Shown here: positions 42,794 through 51,147 of the stretch, piece by piece
Position numbering within the stretch: the stretch's first letter is position 1
Layout of the letters: the number at the start of each line of letters is the position of its first letter
From: Flavobacterium alvei
GTDB lineage: Bacteria; Bacteroidota; Bacteroidia; Flavobacteriales; Flavobacteriaceae
Length of the DNA stretch: 64,000 nt
Assembly: GCF_002920895.1 (NCBI RefSeq)
Contig: NZ_PQVG01000007.1
Coordinates: 151,147 to 215,146, forward strand
Reading direction: 5' to 3'
The notes under the pieces: model-generated
Database searches by the model: none
The model's input: only the letters and a program-made list of their open reading frames with translations
What the model was told of the DNA's origin: nothing
Position numbers and translations under genes: made by a program

Positions 42794-42866
42794 ATTATCC
42801 CTTAATTTTTTGATTAAAATCAGCTTCTTTTTCGATTAGGTTTCCTTCGTATTGCAGTTTCCAACC
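42794..42866. repeat. Direct repeat copy B: 3' end of the DUF4230 gene
   Basis: This copy is the genuine coding 3' end of the DUF4230 gene (C-terminal part KLQYEGNLIEKEADFNQKI). The partner copy is at 41487-41557, so about 1.3 kb carrying the ankyrin gene lies between the two. Confidence 0.75.
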
Positions 42867-43415
42867 CATTGTATTGGTCAGAATTAGCATTTTCGAAAGT
42901 TCCGAAATCAATCGGTTTTGGGCGTTGGTTTTCAAAGATGATTTTTCGATTTTCTTTGCCAAATTGGCTCGAACTATTTTGTTTATTTTGTTATAATCAT
43001 CGCCCGTAAAAGGATTCATTTGGCTTTGTTGCACATCATAATATTTAATGTCCGGACTGATTTTGATTTCTTCTTTTGGAATATTTTTGATGGTAATGGT
43101 TTTATTTTTTTCGTCGATATCGTATTTCATTTGATGCAAATCATAAGCAACAGTCACATCGGCATTGACAATGACTATGGCTTTCTTTTCGAAAGAAACC
43201 ATATCCATCAGGTATTTATCTTGGTCTTTATACGTAATCACTTCGGCAAAATGCCCTTCGGTAACGACCAGCTTTCCTACGTTGACAATTTGCTGTTGAA
43301 TGAGATTGGTATTGTAATCTACGGTGGAATCATCTTCTTTTTTGAAATCACAGAATTTGAAAAGTAAAATGATTGCCACAATAATTCCCGCACCTATTAA
43401 GATTCTTCTTTGCAT
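42795..43415 (-). CDS. DUF4230 family membrane-anchored protein
   Basis: 206 residues: N-terminal membrane anchor (RILIGAGIIVAIILLFKF), then a beta-rich domain (KLVVTEGHFAEVITYKDQ, KKAIVIVNADVTVAYDL, KTITIKNIPKEEIKISPDIK, YYDVQQSQMNPFTGDDYN) and a C-terminal helical part (ISELSKMLILTNTMGWKLQY). This matches DUF4230, whose function is unknown. Its 3' end is duplicated beside hutU. Confidence 0.85.
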   Translation of the reverse strand: MQRRILIGAGIIVAIILLFKFCDFKKEDDSTVDYNTNLIQQQIVNVGKLVVTEGHFAEVITYKDQDKYLMDMVSFEKKAIVIVNADVTVAYDLHQMKYDIDEKNKTITIKNIPKEEIKISPDIKYYDVQQSQMNPFTGDDYNKINKIVRANLAKKIEKSSLKTNAQNRLISELSKMLILTNTMGWKLQYEGNLIEKEADFNQKIKG

Positions 43416-43443
43416 TTATATTTTTTTTATAAAAGTAATAAAA

Positions 43444-43467
43444 AAGCCGTTTGATAAAAAACGGCTT
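43444..43467 (-). terminator. Terminator after the 569-residue exported protein gene
   Basis: AAGCCGTTT (43444-43452) and AAACGGCTT (43459-43467) form a 9-bp stem with a 6-nt loop. On the minus strand TTTTT follows. It lies 6 nt after the stop of the gene at 43474-45183. Confidence 0.8.
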
Positions 43468-43473
43468 AGCTAA

Positions 43474-45183
43474 TTATTTTTGAAGATTCCAGATTACTTC
43501 ATAATCTCCTTTCTCTAACTCTTTTTGTTTCAAACTGCTTAAAGTTTCTTTATAAATTTGATTCAAAAGAGCTACTTGGGTTATTTTTACGTATTCGTCT
43601 GGAGTTATGACTTTCCCTTTTTTGATTTCATAAGGCTCCCCTTTTATTTTTATTGTAAAATAATTTGTGTTGCCTGATGCCGATCGGAATGCTCCGTTTG
43701 AAGCGCCATCCATTGTAACATACAGGAATGGTGTCATCAAAGGCTTGCTGTCCCAAGACAATTCTAAAACCATTTTTATTTTCAACAAAGCATCCGATTT
43801 TGTTTCTGATAAAAGTGCATTTTCGCCATACATTTTTAAACTGGATGTGCTTAATGGCTTAATAGGATTCAAACCTTTGTATGCTCTCAAGAAATTTGAA
43901 CTCGTATTCGTTTCTTCTCTAAAAAAGTTTTGGACTTCATTATAAGATGGGGCTTGCGTAACAATTTCAACAGGCAAGATTGTTCCTCCGAGGATTTGAC
44001 CGGTGGTTGCAGTAATATTTTTGTGCATTTCTACCAATGTGGCCTCTTGCCAAGCATCGGGAATTTGGGGAAATTCGATCGTTTTTGTGGTTTCTGTTTG
44101 CTGGAAAGCATTGACTTTTGACGATTCGGAATAGGTGGTTCCTTCAATACTAAGCGATGCGACAGTAATTTTTTGGGCTTTGCTCAAAGGCATACTGTAG
44201 GCTGCATTTTTCTTTTGGGCCGTCACTTCTGTTGTTTTGGTTTTGTTTTCGATGGATATTCCATAAAACTGCTCTGGTTTTTGGGTTACATTGATCCACA
44301 TCCCATCATTCGACCCCGTAAGAGCATCGATTGGAGACTTAAAAAATCCAGTATTATTTATGGTTTTCACTGCCAATTGATCGCTTACCGAAAGGTAACA
44401 ATTAGAAAACCCAAGTCCTTTGCTCATTGTTTCAATATTTCTGAAAGCTTGAAAAGGGATGACCACTTTTGCTGCAGGTTTGACATAAGTTACCAAATAC
44501 AAGGATCGAATTCCTATGACCGAAGCAATAATATCTATGCGCAAAAGCGATTCTTTTGTAGTCGAATAGTTTGAAAATTCCAAGACAACATCTTTAGTCA
44601 AATCGATATTTACATTGTCTTTTTGCCCGTTTATTGTCAATAATTTTATATTGTTTTTGGGTGCTGGAACTTCAAAAGAACCTTCTACAATACCATTTTT
44701 CTCAAAAGAGATTTTTTTATTTCCTGAATTTGGATTCTCACAAACGGTATGAACTCCGTAGGAAGAGTGTTTCAACTCTTTGTTGTTGACTTTTATGCTT
44801 CCCGCATATTTATTGAGCTGAAAACTATTCTTTGACGACAACATTATCATCGTAAAATCGCCATTATCAATCCAATCGTCTCCTAAAAAATCATTGACAA
44901 CCAAACCCAATTTTTTAGAATAAATATTGGTTCCTATCGAAGCTAAAATATCGACATTTTCTAAATTATCAACTGTACTGACCATTCCGGCCATTCCTCC
45001 AGCCGCATTTCCAGCAACTTTTGCCACTTTTGCCACAATATTCTGAAAAAGACCACCTCCTACTTTCTTTTCCACTTTGGTGGTGTCAGTTTCTTTTTTG
45101 CCAGTGATTTTTTTTAAAAACTGGCCTTGAGATGTGGTTATCACGCAAAATAAGATTGCACTAAAAACAAGTTTCTTTTTCAT
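43474..45183 (-). CDS. Exported protein of unknown function (569 residues)
   Basis: Not recognised. A signal peptide (FSAILFCVITTSQGQ) is followed by a Lys/Thr-rich linker and a Gly/Ala stretch (AKVAGNAAGGMAGMVS, residues 52-70). The remainder is a long beta-rich region with paired segments (KISFEKNGIVEGSFEVPAP, VVLEFSNYSTTKESLLRID, SLYLVTYVKPAAKVVIPFQ). No T9SS domain, lipobox or catalytic motif is visible. It follows the ELWxxDGT protein gene by 6 nt, so the two form an operon and may act together on the surface. Confidence 0.55.
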   Translation of the reverse strand: MKKKLVFSAILFCVITTSQGQFLKKITGKKETDTTKVEKKVGGGLFQNIVAKVAKVAGNAAGGMAGMVSTVDNLENVDILASIGTNIYSKKLGLVVNDFLGDDWIDNGDFTMIMLSSKNSFQLNKYAGSIKVNNKELKHSSYGVHTVCENPNSGNKKISFEKNGIVEGSFEVPAPKNNIKLLTINGQKDNVNIDLTKDVVLEFSNYSTTKESLLRIDIIASVIGIRSLYLVTYVKPAAKVVIPFQAFRNIETMSKGLGFSNCYLSVSDQLAVKTINNTGFFKSPIDALTGSNDGMWINVTQKPEQFYGISIENKTKTTEVTAQKKNAAYSMPLSKAQKITVASLSIEGTTYSESSKVNAFQQTETTKTIEFPQIPDAWQEATLVEMHKNITATTGQILGGTILPVEIVTQAPSYNEVQNFFREETNTSSNFLRAYKGLNPIKPLSTSSLKMYGENALLSETKSDALLKIKMVLELSWDSKPLMTPFLYVTMDGASNGAFRSASGNTNYFTIKIKGEPYEIKKGKVITPDEYVKITQVALLNQIYKETLSSLKQKELEKGDYEVIWNLQK

Positions 45184-45189
45184 ATCTTC

Positions 45190-47556
45190 TTAATTTACGA
45201 TTATTTTTTTGATGGTTTTTTTACCGTTATTTTCAATTTCGATGATATAAACTCCCGAGGTTAAATTGCTGTTTGTTTTGTTAGAATTCAGAACAAAGGT
45301 TTTTATTTTTTGACCAAGAATAGAATACACATTCGCTTTTGAGCCCATCATTTCGTTCGTGATTTCAATACTAAAATCGCCATTGGAAGGATTTGGACAA
45401 ACGGCCACTTTGCCAATACCAAATTCCGATGTGGAAAGAGCCGAGAAATTCATTACCGAAAAGGGCGAAAAACTGCTAATTCCTGTTCCCGAAAGCGTGT
45501 AAGGATTGCTTCCCAAAACGGTTCCAGAAGTTTCCTGCATCCAGTTTCCTGCTGTAAAATGCCCAATTTTTGCAGCATTTCTGTCAAAAGTGCCGTTTTC
45601 TTGAGCTTGATTCCAGCCCAAACTCAAATTGACATTGCTTCCGCCAACAACCGCTTCAGCTATATCCCAAGTAGCATTGACGGCTCCGTTTGTTGCACCT
45701 GAAATCCCATCAGAAACTCGGGCAGAAAATGTGTCGCTAGTTCCTGAATTGGAAAGTGAAACGGGATTGTAATTTGTAGCGGTTCCAATAGGCAAAGAAA
45801 TCGTTCCTCTAGTCGCATCCAGATTTTCAACGTTTATGGTTCCTGTTCCATTGGTTATCACATAACTGGTATTTGTTCCTGTCAATGACGATACTGCCCC
45901 TTTTAGGTTTAGCATATTGTTGTTCAAAGTAATTTTTGCCGAATTGGCTAATGTTATCATCCCAGAGAAGTCTAAATTTCCGGAAACTAAATTTAGATTG
46001 CCATTGATGACCACATTTTTAGCATAAGCGTTTGCGGTTACTTCAATATTTTGTCCGGCTGGAATTGTTACCACATCTGTCATACCAGGTTTCAACAAAC
46101 TATTCCAATTGCTCTTATTGTTCCAATCGTTACTTATACTTCCGTTAAAAGTAAAATCACCAGTGTATTGATACAAATAATGCGAATTGTTGTTATTGCC
46201 TTTTCCAAAAAAGTACAATTTATCATTTAATTCAAAAAACGCATTGGGATTACTACTCATAGGAATGCCAGAAACAATGGTAGGTTCTATATCTAAAGCT
46301 AATGCAGTGTTTACTGATAATCCATCACTTCTCCACACTTCGGCATTAGCTGGTGTTCCGCTATTGGCGGCTCTAAACCACAAAGCGCCTTTATAGGTAG
46401 TCAGGTTTTGAGCAAAATTTAATGTTGAATAAACTTGAGAACTTCCTGCAACCGTTCCATTGGATTTATACAATTGCTGAACCGCATTTGTGCCATTGTA
46501 ATTTACAAACCATAAGTTTTCGGCATCAGTTGTAGAATAGCCCGCATCGCTAATGCCGTTGGTAACATTAGGAATCACTTCGATTGTACCGTCCACTGTT
46601 CCATCGGTTCTCCACAAAGCGTTTGTAGTTCCATTATTGGCAATAAAAAAGCAATACCTGTCGGTCATTTTTAGGTGTAAACCCATAGCTTGTGTTGTTA
46701 ATGAGTTACCCGTTGGATTGATATTTTTCAGCATAAAAGTTCCTGCTGCCGTACCGTCACTCACATAAGGTTCATAGCCATCGACCGTGTTGTGGGCAAA
46801 GAAAATAACTTTATTCCCCAATCTTGCCATATCTTGATTGACGATATAAAACGGTTCTGCCACAGGAATTTGTTCGGTACCCGAAGTAGTTCCATCGGTT
46901 TTCCACAATTTGCTTTCTAGACCTACACTTTGAGCAATAAATAAAGTAGTACTTGGAATTTTACAAAAGCCCGATGATTGGCTACTTCCTGTTCCGGGTT
47001 TTATATCTTTAACCAATATGGTTCCAGCGGCAGTTCCGTCGGTTTTCCAAAGTTCTTTCCCGTTGGTTGCATCAAAAGCCGAAAAATAAAGTTTGTTTCC
47101 ATCGACAGAATAGTTTTTTCTGTGTGCTGGAACGCTGTAATAAACTCCCACATTGGTTAATCCTGTAGCTGTTTCAAAAGCATAAACCAAAGATGTTCCT
47201 GCTACCGTTCCATCAGTTTTCCAGATTTTGTCTGTTGAGGCTGTTGAGGGCGAAAAAGTGATATCGCTGGTAATTACATACACAAAATCTTGAGCGGGAA
47301 TTATTGCTGAAATATTAGTAGTTCCTCCTAAAGCAGAAAGTCCAATTGTTCCAGCGGTTGTTCCATCGGTAACGCAAAGCATAGTACTGCCACTACCAGC
47401 GTAAAATAGTTTACCGTTCCATTTGGCATAATTCAAATCTGCTTTGTCAGAATTACCCGTGGGTTTTAATGATGATGTTACGTCTTTGACTACAAGCGGA
47501 TTTTGAGCATTTACTATCGCTGAAAACAATAAAATGAATAGGGTAATTTTTTTCAT
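45190..47556 (-). CDS. T9SS-secreted ELWxxDGT-repeat protein
   Basis: 788 residues from ATG 47556, which begins the signal peptide (KKITLFILLFSAIVNAQ). Residues about 40-450 contain some eight repeats of the ELWKTDGTAAGT type (IWKTDGT, LWKTDGTTSGT, PYVSDGTAAGT, LWRTDGTVDGT, LYKSNGTVAGS), forming a propeller. A second beta-rich region (NVVINGNLNLVSGNLDFSG) and a C-terminal T9SS type A domain (VCPNPSNGDFSIEI, YSILGQKIKTF, LTSGVYIIEIENNGKK) follow. A 7-2-7 palindrome, TTAGCCG-N2-CGGCTAA, lies 55-71 nt upstream. Confidence 0.88.
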   Translation of the reverse strand: MKKITLFILLFSAIVNAQNPLVVKDVTSSLKPTGNSDKADLNYAKWNGKLFYAGSGSTMLCVTDGTTAGTIGLSALGGTTNISAIIPAQDFVYVITSDITFSPSTASTDKIWKTDGTVAGTSLVYAFETATGLTNVGVYYSVPAHRKNYSVDGNKLYFSAFDATNGKELWKTDGTAAGTILVKDIKPGTGSSQSSGFCKIPSTTLFIAQSVGLESKLWKTDGTTSGTEQIPVAEPFYIVNQDMARLGNKVIFFAHNTVDGYEPYVSDGTAAGTFMLKNINPTGNSLTTQAMGLHLKMTDRYCFFIANNGTTNALWRTDGTVDGTIEVIPNVTNGISDAGYSTTDAENLWFVNYNGTNAVQQLYKSNGTVAGSSQVYSTLNFAQNLTTYKGALWFRAANSGTPANAEVWRSDGLSVNTALALDIEPTIVSGIPMSSNPNAFFELNDKLYFFGKGNNNNSHYLYQYTGDFTFNGSISNDWNNKSNWNSLLKPGMTDVVTIPAGQNIEVTANAYAKNVVINGNLNLVSGNLDFSGMITLANSAKITLNNNMLNLKGAVSSLTGTNTSYVITNGTGTINVENLDATRGTISLPIGTATNYNPVSLSNSGTSDTFSARVSDGISGATNGAVNATWDIAEAVVGGSNVNLSLGWNQAQENGTFDRNAAKIGHFTAGNWMQETSGTVLGSNPYTLSGTGISSFSPFSVMNFSALSTSEFGIGKVAVCPNPSNGDFSIEITNEMMGSKANVYSILGQKIKTFVLNSNKTNSNLTSGVYIIEIENNGKKTIKKIIVN

Positions 47557-47579
47557 AATCTTTGATTTTTGGTTCCATA

Positions 47580-47627
47580 CAAAGATTATGATTCCTACAA
47601 AAGCAATCAATTAGCCGTTCGGCTAAT
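47580..47627 (-). promoter_or_regulatory. Candidate NarL-type 7-2-7 operator, promoter of the ELWxxDGT gene
   Basis: ATTAGCCGTTCGGCTAAT at 47610-47627 is a perfect inverted repeat with a 2-nt spacer. On the minus strand AATCTTTG (47587-47580) fits TAnnTTTG at five of six fixed bases and is 35 nt from the operator centre. The 2-nt loop and lack of a T-run make it a poor terminator, favouring a protein-binding site. Confidence 0.6.
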
Positions 47628-47629
47628 AT

Positions 47630-48277
47630 TTACAACAACTTGTTTTGTTTAGCTTTTTGAATCAATTCAATTCTATTGTGTGCCTGAAGTTTTTTGTAAA
47701 TATTTTCGATATGTTTTTTTACAGTCGAAAATGAAATAAACAAATTATCGGCTATAGCTTGATTTTTCAATCCTTGGCTCAATTGTTCCAAAACTTCTAT
47801 TTCGCGGTCAGAAAGCGCTATTTGTTCTGGTGTTTCCAAGTCTTCAAAAACAACAGGATTTTTTAAAAACTTCAAGGTTTTCATTGCAATGGATGGCGAC
47901 ATTGCTGCACCACCCGACAGTGTTTCGCCAATGGCTTCGTATATTTTTTCGGCTTTGGTTTCTTTGAGTAAATATCCATCAGCACCGGCTTTTATCGCAT
48001 TAAAAATATTTTCGTCATTATCAAAAACGGTAATGATCACAATTTTGATTTGTGGATATTTCGATTTAATAATTTCCGTGGCTTTAATTCCATTCATTTT
48101 TGGCATTTCGATATCCATCAGAATCAAATCGACCACGTGATTTTTTTCTAATATCACCAAGGCTTCTTCTCCGTTTTGGGCTATGTCTTTTATGATGATA
48201 TCTGAAAAATTAGACAGTTTTTCTTCCAATGCTTTTTGCAAAAAGAAATTATCTTCGACTATTAGAATTTTTATCAT
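47630..48277 (-). CDS. NarL/LuxR-type response regulator (first copy)
   Basis: 215 residues. Receiver domain 1-120 with acidic pocket (VEDN), phospho-acceptor Asp55 in LILMDIEMPKMNG, and the Lys in YLLKETKAEK. LuxR-type HTH from about 148 (LSDREIEVLEQLSQGLKNQA, recognition helix SFSTVKKHIENIYKKL). It starts 2 nt after the TPR histidine kinase gene at 48280 and forms a pair with it. It probably regulates nearby surface-protein genes. Confidence 0.93.
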   Translation of the reverse strand: MIKILIVEDNFFLQKALEEKLSNFSDIIIKDIAQNGEEALVILEKNHVVDLILMDIEMPKMNGIKATEIIKSKYPQIKIVIITVFDNDENIFNAIKAGADGYLLKETKAEKIYEAIGETLSGGAAMSPSIAMKTLKFLKNPVVFEDLETPEQIALSDREIEVLEQLSQGLKNQAIADNLFISFSTVKKHIENIYKKLQAHNRIELIQKAKQNKLL

Positions 48278-48279
48278 CG

Positions 48280-50136
48280 TTACAACTGTATATTAATGGT
48301 GTAAATGGTTCCGTTTTTGCTACTGGACTGCACCTTCATATCCCCTTTTATTTCCTGAATTCTATTTTGAATATTGGTCAACCCAAATGATTTTTTCTTT
48401 TTTGCTTCGTAATCAAACCCAATTCCATTGTCTGAAATTTGAATTTCCAATTGCTTTTGATTTTGGTTAATTGCGACAGAAACAGCCGTTGCATTGGCGT
48501 GTTTGATGGCATTATTGACGATTTCCTGCAATATTCGGTAAGTATTAATAGCTTGTTTTGACGACAATTGAACATCATTCTTGACTTCAAAATCAAAATG
48601 AAATTGAGTACCATCAACTGATTCGCCTGCATCTTTGATGAAATTCAACATTCGGGATTTCAATTCGGCCAAGCTCAATTTTTTGGAATTCAGTACCCAA
48701 ATTGTGTCTCGCAACTCGGCAATGGATTTACCGGCAAAGTTGGACAAGGTGTCTATTTTTTTGTCAATCGCTTGCTCGAATTGAACTGGCGAACTTTTCA
48801 AATTATCTAAAATGGAAATGATGAATGTAAGTTGCGACCCCACATTATCGTGCAATTCTCTAGAAATTTCCAAGCGTTGTTCTTGCATTTTATAGTTGGA
48901 TTGTTCTTCCAATAATTTGTTTTCCAATTCCAATTGTTCTTTTTGTAATTTGGATTTAATTCTAAAATTTCTAAACAAGATCCCTACAATTAGCAAGATG
49001 CTTGTTGCAAAAAGCAACCAAATATTTTTTTTCCTGGATTCGGCTTGTTGTTGTAGTATCTGATTTTCTTTCTTCTCGGTTTGGTATTTTGCTTCTAATT
49101 CGGCCGCTGTTTTATTCCTTTCAGAAGTATAAACCGAATCTCGAAAGGCAATATAATCTTCTTGCTCTTTAATGGTAGCCTCAAGGTTATTGTACTTTTT
49201 ATTGAATAATGCCTTTTGATAAAAATAGTCTCTAATTTTTTCGGCAACCTGTGATTTTTTGGAATATTTTAAAGCCAAATCAAAATAGTTTTGTGCCTCT
49301 TGATACTGGTTTAATTCGGATGCAATTGTTGCTAAATTAGTATAACAGGTCGCATAATTATAATCTATATATACCAAATCATTGTGTTTTACTTTGTAAT
49401 CAAGAATCGCAACCGATCGTAAAATCCACTTTTTGGCCTCTTCAAATTTTTTCTGTTTTAACAAAGTATTCCCAATATTATTGTAGGTATGATTCAATAA
49501 TAAGGTATCTTTTCCTTTCAGATAAATTAGATTTTGCTTGTGGTAATAAAGAGCCATTTCAGGCTTATTCCAATCATCATAATTGATTGCAGTTGCATTA
49601 AATGCCGACCTAATGTCTTTAGGTTTAGCATTTTTTAAGGTTGTGAAAATTTGTATAGCTCTTTTGCCAAATGCAATTCCTTTAGAATAATTTTCGAAAT
49701 CGTGGTAATCATAAGACAGATTCACACAGAAGGTTCCTTCCCAATATTTAAGCCCCGTTTTTTCGGCTATTTTCAATCCAGAAATATTATAATCTATCGA
49801 TTTTTCGTATTGTCCTTTGTTATTATAAACATTGGCAATCCTATAATAAAGATTCAAAATAGAATTATAATTCTTTGAGTTTTCAAATTTTTTTAAAGCT
49901 ATTTTTCCATAATAAATAGCGCTATCTTGAATCTCTAATTCGGTACATAAAGCGTTTTTATAATAAAAAAATGCCGCTTCGTCGTCTTTGCTTTTTATTT
50001 GATTTTTAGCTTTTTGAAAATAAAAATCAGAGGAATCTTTTGAAACTATTGCTTTTTCTAAAAACTCCTTGTTACTTTGAGCTCCACTCAAAAAAGCAGA
50101 AAAAACGAACAAGATTAAAAGTATTTTTTTATTCAT
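48280..50136 (-). CDS. TPR-domain histidine kinase (HisKA_3 type), first of three
   Basis: 618 residues: signal peptide (LFVFSAFLSGAQ), six to seven TPR repeats to about 340 (NKGQYEKSIDYNISGLKIAE, HTYNNIGNTLLKQKKFEEA), a coiled coil, one membrane helix (IWLLFATSILLIVGILF), a HisKA_3 dimerisation domain (ISRELHDNVGSQLTFIIS, His near 430) and a HATPase_c domain (NAIKHANA, QISDNGIGFDY). The extracytoplasmic TPR sensor resembles that of the kinase at 53074, while its kinase half differs from it. It likely phosphorylates the adjacent regulator at 47630. Confidence 0.92.
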   Translation of the reverse strand: MNKKILLILFVFSAFLSGAQSNKEFLEKAIVSKDSSDFYFQKAKNQIKSKDDEAAFFYYKNALCTELEIQDSAIYYGKIALKKFENSKNYNSILNLYYRIANVYNNKGQYEKSIDYNISGLKIAEKTGLKYWEGTFCVNLSYDYHDFENYSKGIAFGKRAIQIFTTLKNAKPKDIRSAFNATAINYDDWNKPEMALYYHKQNLIYLKGKDTLLLNHTYNNIGNTLLKQKKFEEAKKWILRSVAILDYKVKHNDLVYIDYNYATCYTNLATIASELNQYQEAQNYFDLALKYSKKSQVAEKIRDYFYQKALFNKKYNNLEATIKEQEDYIAFRDSVYTSERNKTAAELEAKYQTEKKENQILQQQAESRKKNIWLLFATSILLIVGILFRNFRIKSKLQKEQLELENKLLEEQSNYKMQEQRLEISRELHDNVGSQLTFIISILDNLKSSPVQFEQAIDKKIDTLSNFAGKSIAELRDTIWVLNSKKLSLAELKSRMLNFIKDAGESVDGTQFHFDFEVKNDVQLSSKQAINTYRILQEIVNNAIKHANATAVSVAINQNQKQLEIQISDNGIGFDYEAKKKKSFGLTNIQNRIQEIKGDMKVQSSSKNGTIYTINIQL

Positions 50137-50181
50137 AAAATTTACAGGATAAATTCGTATAACATCAAAAATAAATAAATT

Positions 50182-50430
50182 TTATTTAAGATATTTAGTA
50201 ATAATCAACTTATGCAAATCCGAAACTTGTTCTAGCATTTTATAAAAATCGATTGTTATTAAATGATTTGCATCACTCCTTTCTTCAATCAAAGCTCTTT
50301 TTAATTTTAGCGCTTTGATTTCAGCTTTGATTTTTTTTGACTTTATTTTATACTTTTTTCTAATCTTTCTAGATTTAAAAATTAAATATAACAAACCTAA
50401 AATCAAACCTAAATAGACTAAAATTTCCAT
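50182..50430 (-). CDS. Small single-span membrane protein in the signalling cluster (82 residues)
   Basis: An N-terminal hydrophobic helix (VYLGLILGLLYLIF) is followed by a highly basic stretch (KSRKIRKKYKIKSKKIKAE) and an amphipathic C-terminus. No family recognised. It has its own candidate 7-2-7 operator at 50478-50493 and lies between regulator 2 and kinase 1, which suggests an accessory role to the two-component proteins. The size and topology parallel those of the 101-residue protein at 55180. Confidence 0.55.
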   Translation of the reverse strand: MEILVYLGLILGLLYLIFKSRKIRKKYKIKSKKIKAEIKALKLKRALIEERSDANHLITIDFYKMLEQVSDLHKLIITKYLK

Positions 50431-50446
50431 TTCATTTATTTTTCAA

Positions 50447-50493
50447 CAAAAGTGAAATATAAAATTTCCGGACACAATTAGTAAAACGGCTTA
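50447..50493 (-). promoter_or_regulatory. Candidate 7-2-7 operator and promoter of the 82-residue gene (degenerate)
   Basis: TTAGTAAAACGGCTTA at 50478-50493 has a TTAGCCG-type right half (CGGCTTA) and a weaker left half. On the minus strand CACTTTTG (50454-50447) fits TAnnTTTG at five of six fixed bases, with its centre exactly 35 nt from the operator centre, as at 47580-47627. Confidence 0.4.
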
Positions 50494-50497
50494 TTTT

Positions 50498-51145
50498 TCA
50501 AATCAACTTATTATTCTTAGCTTTTTGAATAGCTTCTAATTTATTATGCACTTGGAGTTTGGCATAAATATTTTCGACATGTTTGCGAATGGTTCCAGCC
50601 GAGAGAAACAGGTTTTCAGCAATAGCATTGTATTTTAATCCTTTGCTCAATTGTTCTAAAACTTCGATCTCTCGGGAAGTTAAATTGTATTCTTCTTTGT
50701 CTGAAATGGTTTCGAAAGCTATTGGGTTTCTGAATAATTTCAGGGTTTTCATAGCTATTGAAGGCGTCATTGTTGCTCCTCCGTTCATCGTTTCTATAAT
50801 TCCTTGATTCAAATCTTTGGGGTTGACTTCTTTAAGCAAATAGCCATCGGCACCAGCTTTGATGGCGTTAAAAATATTTTCATCGTTGTCAAAAACGGTG
50901 AGCATAATGATTTTTATTTGCGGATATTTTTGTTTGACCAAACAAGTGGCTTCGATTCCGTTCATTTTTGGCATTTCGATATCCATCAAAATCAAATCGA
51001 CATTGTGGTTTTTTTCTAATTTTTCAATTAAATCCAAACCATTTACAGCAGTAAATTTCAAAGAGAAATCTTCAAAAAAAGACAATTTTTCTTGTACCGT
51101 TTTTATCAAAAACGAATTATCATCAACAATGGCTATTTTTATCAT
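50498..51145 (-). CDS. NarL/LuxR-type response regulator (second copy)
   Basis: 215 residues, paralogous to the regulator at 47630. Phospho-acceptor Asp55 in LILMDIEMPKMNG, YLLKEVNPKD, and a LuxR HTH (LTSREIEVLEQLSKGLKYNA, recognition helix SAGTIRKHVENIYAKL). The recognition helix differs from copy 1 at several exposed positions, so the two may read different half-sites. It follows the kinase at 51148 by 2 nt, and that kinase follows the one at 53074 by 3 nt, giving two kinases and one regulator in one operon. Confidence 0.93.
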   Translation of the reverse strand: MIKIAIVDDNSFLIKTVQEKLSFFEDFSLKFTAVNGLDLIEKLEKNHNVDLILMDIEMPKMNGIEATCLVKQKYPQIKIIMLTVFDNDENIFNAIKAGADGYLLKEVNPKDLNQGIIETMNGGATMTPSIAMKTLKLFRNPIAFETISDKEEYNLTSREIEVLEQLSKGLKYNAIAENLFLSAGTIRKHVENIYAKLQVHNKLEAIQKAKNNKLI

Positions 51146-51147
51146 AA

